Below, in pieces: positions 44,566-55,862 of a stretch of 64,000 bases of DNA. The notes under the pieces were generated by a model. That model had not been told where the DNA came from, searched no databases, and was given only the letters and a program-made list of their open reading frames with translations. How positions within the stretch are numbered: position 1 is the first letter of the stretch; every line of letters begins with the position of its first letter. The translations under genes and the position numbers were made by a program. This stretch comes from Dugong dugon (taxonomy: Eukaryota > Chordata > Mammalia > Sirenia > Dugongidae), in the NCBI GenBank assembly GCA_030035585.1, contig CM057464.1, forward strand, positions 30,211,465-30,275,464, written 5' to 3'.

Positions 44566-46086
44566 TTTTAGCATACTAACTAATATAAAAAATATAAAAT
44601 ACTTACAACAGTAACTGGTATATATTAGGTATATATGGGTGAATATTTAATAGCCATTATTATTACTCTCTTTAAATGCATTTGCAGTACATCTGTGTAT
44701 GTCTGTGCATGCACACGCTTAGTCCAAGTTTGGAGCATCATGGGAGTCTAAATTCATGAATTCATGACATTCTTTAGGTCCTAAGGGATAAGAAGTACTA
44801 CATTTTATAAATACATGTATGTATAGTGACTAAATGGTGTTCAGTATCTTGGAGGTAAGTTAATTATGTAAAACATCCTTCAAAAAACGAATTCAAATTA
44901 TTTATTTGTCTTTTATCCAGCTTTGCTACTCAGTAAAAATCAGTTATCATTATTTAGTTGAACATTCATTTTCTCTGTTGTAATAATTCATGGCAAAGGG
45001 ATATTGATAGCAACTTTTTTTTTTTATGAGAGAAAAAAGATGACTGGGATATAGAAAGTAAATACAGATTTATTTCTGCCAATAGTAGTTTGGCTAAAAA
45101 AGTTATATGCTAAGTCATGCCTTCCCTGTGAAAGTTATACAAATGTGACTGAATTTTTTTCGATGAATTGAGGTTAAGTGAATGTGGTATAAATATTTAT
45201 AAAACACAATTGTATTATATACATTATATATATACACATATATACATACACACGCATGATGTGGGTAAGTATATATGTATTTCTTTATATTATGGAAAAA
45301 TGTACTGAGGAATATATTCAGCACACAAAAATAGTGCTTCAGGGTGTAAGTACCTCCTTCACAAAAAAGAGAAAACGAGAAGACAAAGAAATATGCTTCA
45401 ATGATCAGAGATAAATAAACCAAAGATGTGCCTCTAGGGTTATTCAAAATATTTACTTTATGAGGGTGGTTGGGACATTGCATCTACTAATTATACATAA
45501 ACATGTTCACTGTTGCAATGATCAATAAAAGCCTAACCCAGATACAATATTATAATGTTAATGTGTTGCACTGCTCAAGGAAATATATCCCTAGTGTTAT
45601 CTTAACTTTCCCTCTTTGTATTAATCAAGTGTTGATGACCATGACTTTCGACCTGAAAATATTGTGGTGGAAGAACCTTGGCAGAGGGAAAGCCAGACTG
45701 TACGTGTGTAGGGTTATTTATCATGCTGTCACTGAACACCTAGGGAAGTGCAGTTTCAGCTAATTTATTATAATGTTGTTTTCATTTTTACTGGGTGCTG
45801 GAAGGACCTATGCTGAGACCATCGCATGGCAGTCTGCAGTGGTGCAGTGGCAGTGAGAATGTTACTTCAGGTGCACATCTTTTATGGCACATATTTTTCC
45901 CTGACTCTGCTATTTTTCCCTTAACATTTAAGAGAATTCATTAAACTACACAGAAGCCAAGCGCTATATATGTGTCATGAGGACAGAAAGTGGAAGGTGA
46001 AGAGGCTGAAACAAATGAATGCTGCATGGAGAGCTATATGCATCCTACTTGCAAATGTGACCTTTTAAGCCCCTAATACTTTATGT
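44566..46086. other. Intergenic sequence, nothing recognised
   Basis: No gene. Contains a TA-rich spot near 45217-45256. Open frames here (longest about 122 codons on the minus strand at 45115-45483) are unlike any family I know. Confidence 0.45.
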
Positions 46087-46291
46087 AAACCAATTGCCTT
46101 CCAGTAGATTCTAACTCATGGTGATCCCATGTGTGTCAGAATAGAACTGTGCTCCATGGGGTTTTCGATAGCTGATTTTTCAGAAGTAGATTACCAGGCC
46201 TTTTTTCCAAAGTGCCTCTGGGTGGATTTGAACTGCCAAACTTCTTGGCTAATAGTCGAGTGCTGAACCATTTGCACTACCTAAGGACTCC
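46087..46291 (-). mobile_element. AfroSINE, RTE-body variant, minus
   Basis: Tail CAGTAGATTCTAACTCATGG at the left; body AGATTACCAGGCCTTTTTTC; head TTTGCACTACCTAAGGACTC at the right. Confidence 0.88.
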
Positions 46292-47224
46292 AATGCTTTA
46301 TATAGGATGACTCAATAAACAAGACCTGTAAGCTACAATCCAAATGTGATGGTGCTCTATAAAGTTGAGAGAAGAACATTGGCAATATTAAACTACTGGA
46401 ATTGCTAATTCTTTTCTTTTCTGATATAAATGCACATAAAAATGAAACTGGGGGTAGTGGAGGGTGATAGTTTGACAGTCATAAAGCCTAAAGAAGTGAA
46501 GAATTTGTTTTAGTCTTGTGCAAAGATTACAAATGAGATTTCCCATTCCCTTCCCTCTCATAAGTCAGAAAGCAGCTCCTTTCAAATAGTCATTTCAGAT
46601 TTACCATTCCCAAAGAAATTATGAGCCAGATTTCAGCTGTGATAAGTTGTTGATATTTCCTGAGAACATGTAGAATATACAAGTAAATGTAACATCAAAG
46701 AGCAATTCATGTTTAATACTCAGCTCAGCTTGCACAGAGAAAACAAAATAGAAGTTCTTTATCCCCAAAGATTTGATATACATTTTCTGTCAGTACTCTG
46801 TCACTTTACTGCCCATGCTCTGGCACAGATTTTATCCAAATGGACAAGCATTTGCATGGGAGAATGGTGTTTTTGTGCATCAAACATCTATCTTTTAAGA
46901 ACTGGAGATAATACTAATAATACATGATATATGAATATAAGATATAGTTATAAATTCAAAAAAATGCTTTCACACCTGTTATTCCATTTAATGTATCCTG
47001 CACTCACTTGAAATATGATAAGGTGTTTCATCTTTAGCTACTAAGATGGTGGAGGAGCAAAGAGGTTAAGTGACAGCTTCATTCGTCAGTGACAGAGCCA
47101 CAACTAGAACTCATGACTATAGGGTACTAAGTTCTGGGTTCTAAAGAATAATTTCATAAGAAATGTGGATCTTTTTATTTCCTGTTTAGATGTCTGTGCA
47201 GATGGTGGTGCAAATGCACATCTT
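46292..47224. other. Intergenic sequence, nothing recognised
   Basis: No gene. A short GAGGTTAAGTGACAGC stretch at about 47060 could be a MIR or L2 scrap. Confidence 0.4.
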
Positions 47225-47405
47225 TGTCATGCCTCAAACATTTCAGGGAGCTCATTGCCTACATGATGAAAGTCTAAGCTCCTAAACAAGGGATGAAATC
47301 CCTCTGGCACCTGGCCCTGGATTACACCTCCAGCCCAATCGCCCACTACCCCTGCTGGGCACTTTAGAATCCAGCAGTACTAAACCACTTGTTTCCCCCA
47401 TGTAA
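47225..47405 (+). repeat. L2-like relic
   Basis: GAAAGTCTAAGCTCCTAAAC, then GGCACCTGGCCCTGGATTAC and ACCTCCAGCCCAATCGCCCA follow the L2 3' region order. Confidence 0.6.
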
Positions 47406-47429
47406 TTACTAATCACTAGTCTTTGCTTT

Positions 47430-47628
47430 AAGAGAAGCCCTGGTGGCATAGTGATTAAACACTTGGATGCTAATCGAAAAGTCGGCAGTTAGAACCCACC
47501 AGCTGCTCCCTGGGAGAAAGATGTGGCAGATTGCTTCTGTACAGATTTACAGCCTTGGACACCCTATGGGGCAGTTCTACTGCGCCTATAGGGTTGGTAT
47601 GATTTGGGATCTACCTGATGACAGTGGG
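47430..47628 (+). mobile_element. AfroSINE, long type, plus
   Basis: Head GAAGCCCTGGTGGCATAGTG; body AGATGTGGCAGATTGCTTCT; decayed tail. Confidence 0.88.
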
Positions 47629-47640
47629 TTTAGCCTTTAC

Positions 47641-47850
47641 TTTAGGAGTCCCTGGGTGGTAAAAACAGTTAAGCACTTGACTACTGGCCAAAAGGTTAGG
47701 AAGTTGAACCCATCCAGAAGACAGGACCTCCAAAGACAGGCCTGGTGATCGGCTTCTGAAAGGTCATCACCTTGAAAAGTCTATCTAGCAGTTCTATACT
47801 CTGAAACACACACGGGGTCGCTAGGAGCCGGAATTGACTTGACAGCACTA
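47641..47850 (+). mobile_element. AfroSINE, RTE-body variant, plus
   Basis: Head AGGAGTCCCTGGGTGGTAAA; body GGCCTGGTGATCGGCTTCTG; tail AGCCGGAATTGACTTGACAG. Lies head-to-tail with the preceding SINE. Confidence 0.86.
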
Positions 47851-48059
47851 GAAAGCTTTCTCTTTCCTCTTTTCTTCTTTCCACTCATTTGCCAACCTAT
47901 CATTTAATCATTTTTTTTAATGATTCACCTTATATACCTTGTTCCCTAGTAATTGTCTCTGGTAGTACTCAACCAGACTAGATTGCTTACCCTCCACTAG
48001 TCTTCCTTTATAGCTGGGCACGTGTCACTATTGTTTTATAATTATCTGTTAATTACCAG

Positions 48060-48195
48060 GTCACCTAAACTAGATGAAGACCTCTAGGAGGGCAGAGATG
48101 TTGCTTAACTCTTTTCTTGTATTTTGAGCACATAACCAGGTGCCCTGGTACATATTTAAAATAATTGATACATGCTTGTAGAATAAATACATCTA
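48060..48195 (+). repeat. L2-like relic, 3' end
   Basis: ACTAGATGAAGACCTCTAGG, AGGGCAGAGATGTTGCTTAA and a terminal GTAGAATAAATACA fit an L2 3' end. Confidence 0.6.
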
Positions 48196-48339
48196 TAAAT
48201 TCATAAACAATGGATTTTTAATGAAATTGCTTAGCTGGTTATAGTGCACACACTAATATGGCGTTAGGTTGAGCATATTTAAGAGCCAGTTAGAGACAAT
48301 AACCCAACTCCAGCTATGTGTCTTCTTTTTGGGTTATAT

Positions 48340-48465
48340 AGATCAAGTAAGTAAGTATTTATGGAGCCCTTCCTAAGTGGCAAGAATTGTCTTAGGTTCT
48401 GGAGAAACAATGATGGATAAGGCAGTGCTATCTACAATCTACTGGATGAGTTCATGTCTAGATAA
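48340..48465 (+). repeat. L2-like relic
   Basis: GTATTTATGGAGCCCTTCCT, GTCTTAGGTTCTGGAGAAAC and ATGATGGATAAGGCAGTGCT follow the L2 consensus order. Confidence 0.6.
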
Positions 48466-49358
48466 ATGAAAAAGCAATTACTATAACTATAAAAATTCCT
48501 CATATTTCACATCCTACTGAAGGTTGATTAGTTACATTAGCTTAGTAAACCAAGATATAATATTTATTATTAGGAAAAAAAATCAATATTCTCTTAAAAT
48601 CATCAGGAACTAATCTATTTTTTAACACTATTAAAGGGCTGCTCTTACTCTTTCACTTCATGCTGAATTCATATTTACCTTAGTGCTCAGTTTTGGGAAA
48701 TCTCTACAGTAAAGTTCTGACATTGTGTCCAATTATATATTCCTCCAATATACTTATTGATTAAGGACATACAAAGGAAAAAAAAAAGAACGAGTGAACA
48801 TATGCAAACATATTTTACCCAAGATTACCATCCTTTTTTAATCTTAAAAGAAAAACTAAAAGGACTATAAATTATTGAAAGCATTACTTATACTTACAGA
48901 AAAAACAAACAAAAAACCATGATTCCCAAAGGTTGTTACTAAGCTAGTCTATAAAATATTGGAGATTATATCTTCTTCATCCAATAGTTTTCTATTATAT
49001 GCACTATAACCAAATTTACTTATTCCTGTATGAAGGCGCTATAAAGTTCAAAAATATACTTGAATTTTAGAGCTGTTTAAAAAACAATTTGATGCATTTT
49101 TTTCTTTTTTTATCTCCCAAACGAAGAAAATTCAATTTCTTTAAGATTTGTGTTACCTCCTTTCTTTGTGATGAATTTCTCTTTCATAAAAAACCTCAAC
49201 AGACCAAATGGTAAAAATATTTCAATTGCTTTCATAAAACTGAAGCCAGGCTTAACACTAAAATAGAGAGGATCATGTTTGCACAAATGTGATTTGTTTT
49301 CTGAGGCAGACAGCTCTAATGGATATTTCATAAGTCTCCTCAGAAACTTCTGTGTAGT
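48466..49358. other. Intergenic sequence, nothing recognised
   Basis: AT-rich; no gene or named repeat. Confidence 0.5.
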
Positions 49359-49369
49359 ATCACAATTAA

Positions 49370-49577
49370 AGGAGCCCTGATGGTACAGTAGTTAAGCACT
49401 TAGCTGCTAACCAAAAGGTCAGTGGTTCAAACCCATAAGCTGCTCTGCAGGAGAAAGATGTGGCAGTCTGCTTCTATAAAGATTACAGCCTTGGAAACCC
49501 TATGGAGCAGTCCTACTCTGTCCTATAGGGTCACTAGGAGTCAGAATCGACTCCATGGCAATGGGCTCTTTTTTTGG
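49370..49577 (+). mobile_element. AfroSINE, long type, plus
   Basis: Complete head (GGAGCCCTGATGGTACAGTA) to tail (CCATGGCAATGGGCTCTTTT). Flanked by ATCACAATTAA at 49359-49369 and 49578-49588. Confidence 0.92.
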
Positions 49578-49588
49578 ATCACAATTAA

Positions 49589-49749
49589 GAGGAAGACCCT
49601 CAATGAGGTGGAATGACACAGTGGCTGCAACAATTGGCTTACACATACCTATTATTGTGAGGATGGCACAGGACTGAGCTATATTTTGCTCTGTTATACA
49701 CAGGGTTGCTATAGGTTGGAATTAACTCAACAGCACCTAAAACAACAAC
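49589..49749 (+). mobile_element. RTE-type LINE, extreme 3' fragment, plus
   Basis: GAAGACCCTCAATGAGGTGG, GGCTGCAACAATTGGCTTAC and the end CAGCACCTAAAACAACAAC. Flanked by ATCACAATTAA at 49578-49588 and 49750-49760; the left copy is shared with the SINE. Confidence 0.9.
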
Positions 49750-49827
49750 ATCACAATTAATTTATTTTTAACCTATGACAGATTTGGACAAGGTGAGGGT
49801 GAAGATGAAACATCGTATCAATTATTC

Positions 49828-50022
49828 CAAAGGTATGGTCCCTGAAAAAGCAACTTCAGCATCACTTGGGAGCTTGTTAGAAATGAAAATTATTGTACTC
49901 CATCCAAGACTTGTACTGTACCCCATACAGACTAAGAAACTCTGGGGGTGCAGCCCAGCCATGAGTGTTTTAATCAACCCTCCAGTTAATTCTGATGCAC
50001 AGTAAAGTTTGAGAACCACTGA
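49828..50022 (+). repeat. MER5A-like hAT MITE
   Basis: TCAGCATCACTTGGGAGCTT, GAAACTCTGGGGGTGCAGCC, CAGTTAATTCTGATGCACAG and TTTGAGAACCACTG appear in MER5A order. An old non-autonomous hAT-Charlie element. Confidence 0.87.
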
Positions 50023-50396
50023 GTTATATGATAGCTATGGCACTTCAACAGCATGGAGGCATTGGTAAATAGAATGATTGCGGAGTTAGGTGACTTTTGT
50101 TACCGCTTTGGGAGACCTGAAAACTTCCTGTTAAAGTCAGACTACTTCTCTAGTGTCATTTATGAAGACCCTCATTTCCTACAGCAAACGGACTGACTGT
50201 GCTGAAAATAAGACCCAGAATCTAATAGTTAAGGTGAGAGATTTGCAATGCTAACTAAAATCACAGCCTTCACAGGGTAACTATATTAAAAATCAGGGTT
50301 TTGAGAAGAAAGGCATGTGACCCTGGGACCTGCGATGGCCAAATTTAGATGGGTGACTCTGAGAATCTTAAAGCCTCAAATTCCTGTAAAATCATG
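50023..50396. other. Intergenic sequence, nothing recognised
   Basis: No gene or repeat that I can name. Confidence 0.45.
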
Positions 50397-50765
50397 GCAG
50401 TTGTTAGCTGTCATTGAGTCAGTTCCAACTCATGGCAACCCCATGTACAACAGAACAAAACATTCCCCAGTCCTGACCTGTCTTCCCAAACATTGATATG
50501 CTTGAATTCATTGTTTCAGTCACTATGTATTTCAAATGTTTCAGCATAGGTGCTAATCTTCCAGCTTTATATTGGACAATATTCTGTTGTCATCCAGAAG
50601 GGTTTCATTGGCTAATTTTTGAAAGTAGATCACCAGGCCTTTCTTCCTTGTCTGTCATGGGTGACTCTGCTGGTATTTGAAATACCAGTGGCCTGGCTTC
50701 CAGCATCATAGCAACACACAAGAAACTATCATACAAAAAACTGACAGTTGGGTGATGGTCTGTAA
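50397..50765 (-). mobile_element. RTE-type LINE, 3' fragment, minus
   Basis: 3' end at the left (TTGTTAGCTGTCATTGAGTC, then CCATGTACAACAGAACAAAA), with AAGTAGATCACCAGGCCTTT and GGCTTCCAGCATCATAGCAA on the right. Same segment as 25318-25790. Confidence 0.8.
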
Positions 50766-51236
50766 ACTCATAGTGCTGGCTAAAGCAGCTCCATATCCAT
50801 ATCCCTGACTTGACAAGTGTAGCTTCCTCTTGCCTGCATTTGTTGCAAAGTCCTCACCTGAGGCAGATGCCTCACAAAAGGACACTTATCCTCCTGAAGT
50901 TGTGCCTCATTTTCAGCAGTCTGACAACCAGGATCAAATCTCAGTCCAGCTAAAGTGGGAAAATAAAAACACCGCTGTGAAATAAAGAGTTTAACACATT
51001 CAGAACCTAGTATGCAATGGAGAAACAAGAACACAAGAAGACACGCATCTCTAGCATGCCAGATAAAGGTCAGGAGGTGAAGCAGAATAGAAAGCTTGGT
51101 AGGGGAGAATTTATTGACAGGACAGCACTCTCCCACGACTTGGGGTTCCACATCCTGACAACGACACCTGGAGCTGGTCGTAACATCTCTGGGAATTGTT
51201 CCTTGGAACATGAATATGACAATGCTTGTTATGAAT
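50766..51236. other. Unassigned, LTR-like sequence
   Basis: No gene I can support. On the minus strand 157 codons are open (50780-51253) without family resemblance. Features such as GGGGAGAATTTATTGACAGG and a CAATAAA-poor, mixed composition suggest an unnamed LTR or other repeat. Confidence 0.3.
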
Positions 51237-51659
51237 TGAATTGTGTCCTCCAAAAATATGTGTTGTAAATCCTAAACCCTAGACCTGTGGTTATAATCCC
51301 ATTTGAGAATGGGTTTTCTTTGCTATCTTAATGAGATCATATTAGTGTAGGATGTATCTTACATCGATCTCTTCTGAGATATAAAAGAGAAGACTGAGCA
51401 AGCAACCAGGCCAGCAAGCCAAGATTGGGGAAGATAGATGTCATGCCACATGAGATCTCCAAGGAGCCAAGGAATAGAAGCTGAAAAGAGACAAGACCCT
51501 CCCCTTAGAATGAACAGAGAGAGAGAAAAAGCATTCTTCTGGAGACAGCACCCTGGATTCAGACTTGTAGCCTTGTGAACTGTGAGAAAATAAACTTTTG
51601 TTCATTTAAGCCACCCACTTGTGGTATTTCTGTTATAGTAGCACTAGATACCTAAGACA
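51237..51659 (+). mobile_element. Solo LTR, MLT1-like (ERVL-MaLR)
   Basis: A 423-bp element starting TGTTATGAATTGAATTGTGT and ending GATACCTAAGACA, flanked by ATGCT and GTGCT. It has the AAAATAAACTTTTGTTC polyadenylation region and CCACCCACTTGTGGTATTTC. The LTR part of the RETREG1 retrocopy (35265-35514) is homologous to its 3' half. Confidence 0.85.
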
Positions 51660-51849
51660 GTGCTCTACAGGAAATTAGAAAGAGATACTGGAAGTATTTT
51701 GAACGAATATTGAAAAAAAGTCAGAAGACTGGAAAAAAGTGGAAGTTTTAAAACACTTTTATTAGGTAAGATCACAGAATCCAGCATCATCATAATAATG
51801 AAGCTTTAAGTATTTCAACTCTGTTGCGTGATGAATGATGTGGGGGGAT

Positions 51850-52140
51850 AAAACATATATATAGATATATGTCATATATATGTTTTATATATGTTATATA
51901 TTAAATATGTTTATATATATGTTTTATACAAAAAAAAAGTTGCTGTTAGTTATTTCTGACTCACAGCAACCCTATAGGACAGATAGGGTTTCCAAGGAGC
52001 GGCTGGTGGATTTGAACTGCAGACCTTGTGGTTAGCAGCTGAGCTCTTAACCACTGTGCCACCAGGGCTCCATGTTTTTTATATATGTTTTATATGTTAT
52101 ATATGTATTATATGTGTTATGACATTTATTTATATATAAA
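51850..52140. repeat. TATATG microsatellite, split by a SINE
   Basis: Blocks of TATATGTTTTATA-type units at 51850-51930 and 52074-52140, with the SINE between. Confidence 0.85.
51935..52073 (-). mobile_element. AfroSINE, short type, minus
   Basis: Tail TGCTGTTAGTTATTTCTGAC, head CCACTGTGCCACCAGGGCTC. It lies inside the TATATG repeat, with an ATGTTTT-type flank on both sides. Confidence 0.9.
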
Positions 52141-52398
52141 AATACATCTAAATAATTTATAGTCAATAAAAAAATGACAACAGATATTCAAACTATTTCA
52201 GAGTGAATGCATATGAAAACACAAGATATCAAAAATTATAGAACAATGATGAAACACATCTTTGAAGGAAATATATAGCTCCAAATACATTTATTAGAAA
52301 GACAGATGTTAAAACAATTATCTCAGTTTCTATCTTAAACAATGAGAAAGGTTAACAATTTTAGGAGGACAAGAAAAATCTTCCCATCTCGTTTTTTT
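52141..52398. other. AT-rich spacer
   Basis: Nothing recognised. Confidence 0.45.
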
Positions 52399-53496
52399 TA
52401 AGGTCAGCATAACTGTGATACCAAAACCTGACAAGGACAATTCATGCAAAGAACAGTACAGACCAAAAGCTCTCATGCTATAAATGCAAAATTCTTTAAT
52501 AAATCAAAGCCACCAATGCATAAAAAAAGGTTAACACATCATAAGCAGTGTTCTTTGTTGCAGAAAGTAAGATTGGTTTAACATTAGAAAATCAATTGAT
52601 GTAATTCACCATATTAACAGAATAAAAGAGAAAAATCCTGTGATTATCTTAATTGATGGTGAATAAAGGACTTGACAGAATTCAAAATTTGTTTATAATA
52701 AAACCTCTCAGCAAACTAGGAAAAGAAGAGAACTTCCTTAATATAATGAAGAGCATCTGTGTAAAACCGATGGTTATCATCATTAACAGCAAAATATTGA
52801 AAATTTGTTCCCCATTTTAGATTACTTTCAAACCTAAAAAATAGAAATAAATAATGCATCCATGGATCTGGACACTTACTATTGTCAACATATCCTTTCT
52901 CTCCAAGTTTACTTATAGAGTCAAGGCAAACACAATCAAAATTCCACCAAGGTTGTGGTAGGAGTTGACAAATTGATTCTAAAATTGATATAAAAATGTA
53001 AACAAATTAAGCATAGCCAAAACATTTTTTAAAGAGAAGAAGAAAATTGAAGGATTTACATTACCTGGTTTCAAAACTTACTATAATACTGTAATAATCA
53101 TCAGATTATGGTATTAAAATAAGAATATGCAAATATATAAATATAAGAGACCACAAATAGACCTACAGAACTGGTTTATGATAATGACACCAATTCTATT
53201 TAATGAAGAATTATTTTTTAAAAATGATGCTGGAACTGATATTTTTTATTTTAAAAAAAGAACTATGACCTTTATAACACTTCATACACAAAATTTATTT
53301 CAAAAAGAATTATAGGCCTAAACATAAAATCTAGAACCATAAAGCTTCTAGAGGGCAATATAGGTAAATAGCTTCATAGCACTGGAGTAGGCAAAATATA
53401 TACTTTTTTTGTACAAAATACAAAAATGAAAAGGACATAAAAGAAAAATACTGTTAAATTAGACTTTGTTAAAATTTAAGTTTTCTACTCATCAAA

Positions 53497-53802
53497 TTTC
53501 GTTCTCATCAAATTATAGCTAGAATTCTCCTTAGAAGCGAGCCTGGCGAAACTTTGTCTCACATACTTTGGACATGTTATCAGGAGGAACCAGCCCTGGG
53601 TGATGGACATCATGCTTGGTAAAGTAGACGGTCTTCATGGAAGAGGAAGATCCTCAACAAGATGGATTGACACAGTGGCTGCAACAATGGGCTCACTCAT
53701 AAAAATGATTGTGAGAAGACGCAGGACGGGGCAGTGTTTCATCTGCTGTACGTAGGGTCACTAGAAGTTGGAACTGACTCAACGGTACCTAACAACAACA
53801 AC
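53497..53802 (+). mobile_element. RTE-type LINE 3' fragment inside old L1, with coding remnant
   Basis: Flanked by ACTCATCAAA at 53487-53496 and 53803-53812. The plus-strand translation from about 53560 reads LGKVDGLHGRGRSSTRWIDT, the C terminus of the RTE polyprotein, and ends before TAGGGTCACTAGAAGTTGGA and the (AAC)n tail. This is the clearest RTE 3' end in the window. Confidence 0.88.
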
Positions 53803-53900
53803 ACTCATCAAAGAGATCATAGACTAGGAAAAATTGTGTGTGTGTGTCCAGAAAATATAAAGGATTCCTACAAAATTAACAATAAAAAGCAAGTCAGCCG

Positions 53901-54395
53901 TGGGCAAAATAGTGACATCCCTCTCCACCAAAATATCCATGCCCTGCTCTCAGTAAACTGAATATGTTGTCTTACATGGCAAAAGGACTTTGCAAATGTG
54001 ATTAAGGTGAGATGGGGAGATTAGCCTGGATTTTCCAGGTGGGCTCAATATAATCACATGAGTCCATGAAATCAGAGAACCTTTCCCAGTTGACTTCAGA
54101 GAAAGAGGGAGATACGACTATGGAAGAATGGTTACGTTGTCAACATTGCTGCCTTTGAAGTTGGAAGAAGGCCACAAGTCAAGGTATCGGTGGCCTCTAG
54201 AAGCTAGAAAAGACAAAGAATTCTCTCCTAGAACCTCTATAAAGGAACGCAGCCTTATTAACACCTTTATTTTAGCTCAGTGAGACCTGTGTCAGATTTC
54301 TAATCTGCAAGACTGTAAGCCAATACATTTATGTTGTTTTAATTTACCTACATTTGTGGTAAGTTTTTACAGCAGCACTAGAAAATTAATACACA
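53901..54395 (+). mobile_element. LTR, MLT1-like, inside old L1
   Basis: GACTTTGCAAATGTGATTAA, then GTGAGACCTGTGTCAGATTT, a polyadenylation region, and the end GCACTAGAAAATTAATACAC fit MLT1 order. The L1 is collinear on both sides. The exact ends and the 5-bp duplication are not clear. Confidence 0.8.
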
Positions 54396-55185
54396 GTCCA
54401 TTTAAAAATGGGCAAAGACTTGAATCGACACTTCACAAAAGATAAAAGAATGGCCAGGAAGCACCTACACAGGTGCTTGACTTCATTATTATTTATGAAA
54501 ATGCAAACTAAAACCAGAATGAGATACCATTCTTCACCTAGAATGGTTAATATAAAAAGAAAACAAAATGGTAATATACAACATTGGCAAAAGTGGAAGT
54601 GTGAAATGCCACTATCTTATACAGAACTGCTCAGCAATGTTTTCATAAAGTTAAATATATTCTCCATGACATGCCAATTCTATTCTTAGGTCTTTACTCC
54701 TAAAAAATGTAAACATATGTCCGTAAAAAGACTTGTACATAGATTTCCATAGCAACCTTACTCGTAACAGCCAAAAAAAGGAAACCATAATGCCATCAAT
54801 GTGGGAATGGGTAAACAGTGTTATATCCTAACAAAGACTACCCAACAGTAAAAAGAAATGTAATCCTGACACACATAATAACATGGATGAATTTCAAAAA
54901 CATTATATTGAGTGAAAGATGCCATGCAAAAGAAATATATACTTTTTACTCCATTTATATGAAGTTATAGAACAGACAAAACTAATTTAAAGTGATAAAA
55001 GTCATTACCTTTATGTTGTGGAGAATTGATGAGAAAATTTGTGGGGTGATGGTAACGGCTATGTCTTGTTTAGGATGATAGTTCCACTGGCATATGCAAT
55101 CATCAACCCTCCTAGAACTGAACACTTAAGACCTGTGCATTTCATTTTAAGTAAATTATACCTCAATAGTAAAAGAATTGAAAAG

Positions 55186-55682
55186 TAACCTTACTCCAGC
55201 ATTGCACAGGTGTAGCTGGACAGCATGTTGACTCCATCCTATGCCGCATCATACCTCTCACTTTTGCTCTGTGGCTCCTCTGAAGTGAGGGAGTGGGACA
55301 GTGTGGGAACTTGCTCCGCACTCAGGCACATGCAGCCCAGAAGTGGAGGGGAGTGATTGCCCATTTGGCCACCAGAACCCAGTGAGGGACGGGAGCCAGT
55401 GGATAAAAGCTTCCCCCTTTCATTCTCAGGGGAGGAGGATCTGAAGTACATTCTATCAGTGTCCCCTGAAGTTTCTGGTAGGATAGAGAGGCTAGCTGAA
55501 AAATTCACCCAGGTGGTGCTTTTTCTTCCTAACTCTATTACCCTTTGTCCTGCCCTCCTTCTTCCTGAGAACACATTCCCATATAAACTAACTGAATACA
55601 AGAATTTGTCTCATGCTCTTCTTGAGGAGAAGTGAGGCTAAGATGCCATTATATTAAGTATAAGCCTCCTCCCCAATTTATA
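55186..55682. other. Intergenic sequence, nothing recognised
   Basis: Somewhat GC-richer than its surroundings, with overlapping open frames of 92-120 codons on both strands. None resembles a known protein. Confidence 0.4.
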
Positions 55683-55693
55683 TATATATATAG

Positions 55694-55838
55694 CCCTGGT
55701 GATGCAGTGGTTAAGAGCTTAGCTGCTAACCAAAAGGTCAGCAGTTTGAATCCATCAGCAGTTCCTTGGACACCCTTTGGGGCAGTTCTACTCTGTCCCA
55801 TAGGGTCACTATGAGTCGAAATGGACTTGACAGCAAAA
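55694..55838 (+). mobile_element. AfroSINE, short type, plus
   Basis: Head AGCCCTGGTGATGCAGTGGT, tail GAAATGGACTTGACAGCAAA. TATATATATATA repeats lie on both sides (55679-55693 and 55841-55863), probably the target and its duplication. Confidence 0.9.
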
Positions 55839-55862
55839 GGTATATATATATATTTATATATA

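Larger units (their letters stand above)
52399..55185 (+). mobile_element. Old L1 (L1MA-like), 5' truncated, with two nested insertions
   Basis: RT-region relics at 52399-53486 (ATACCAAAACCTGACAAGGA; TTGGTTTAACATTAGAAAAT) continue at 53803-53900 and 54396-55185 (AAAATGGGCAAAGACTTGAA; end GTAAATTATACCTCAATAGT). Heavily mutated and far more diverged than L1-A to L1-D. It is cut by an RTE fragment and by an MLT1-like LTR. Confidence 0.85.

Noticed and set aside
45115..45483. 122-codon minus-strand frame with a hydrophobic stretch
   Set aside because: AT-rich chance frame; no homologue recognised and no gene structure around it.
50780..51253. 157-codon open frame on the minus strand
   Set aside because: It crosses the start of an MLT1-like LTR and has no recognisable domain; a chance frame in repeat-like sequence is more likely.
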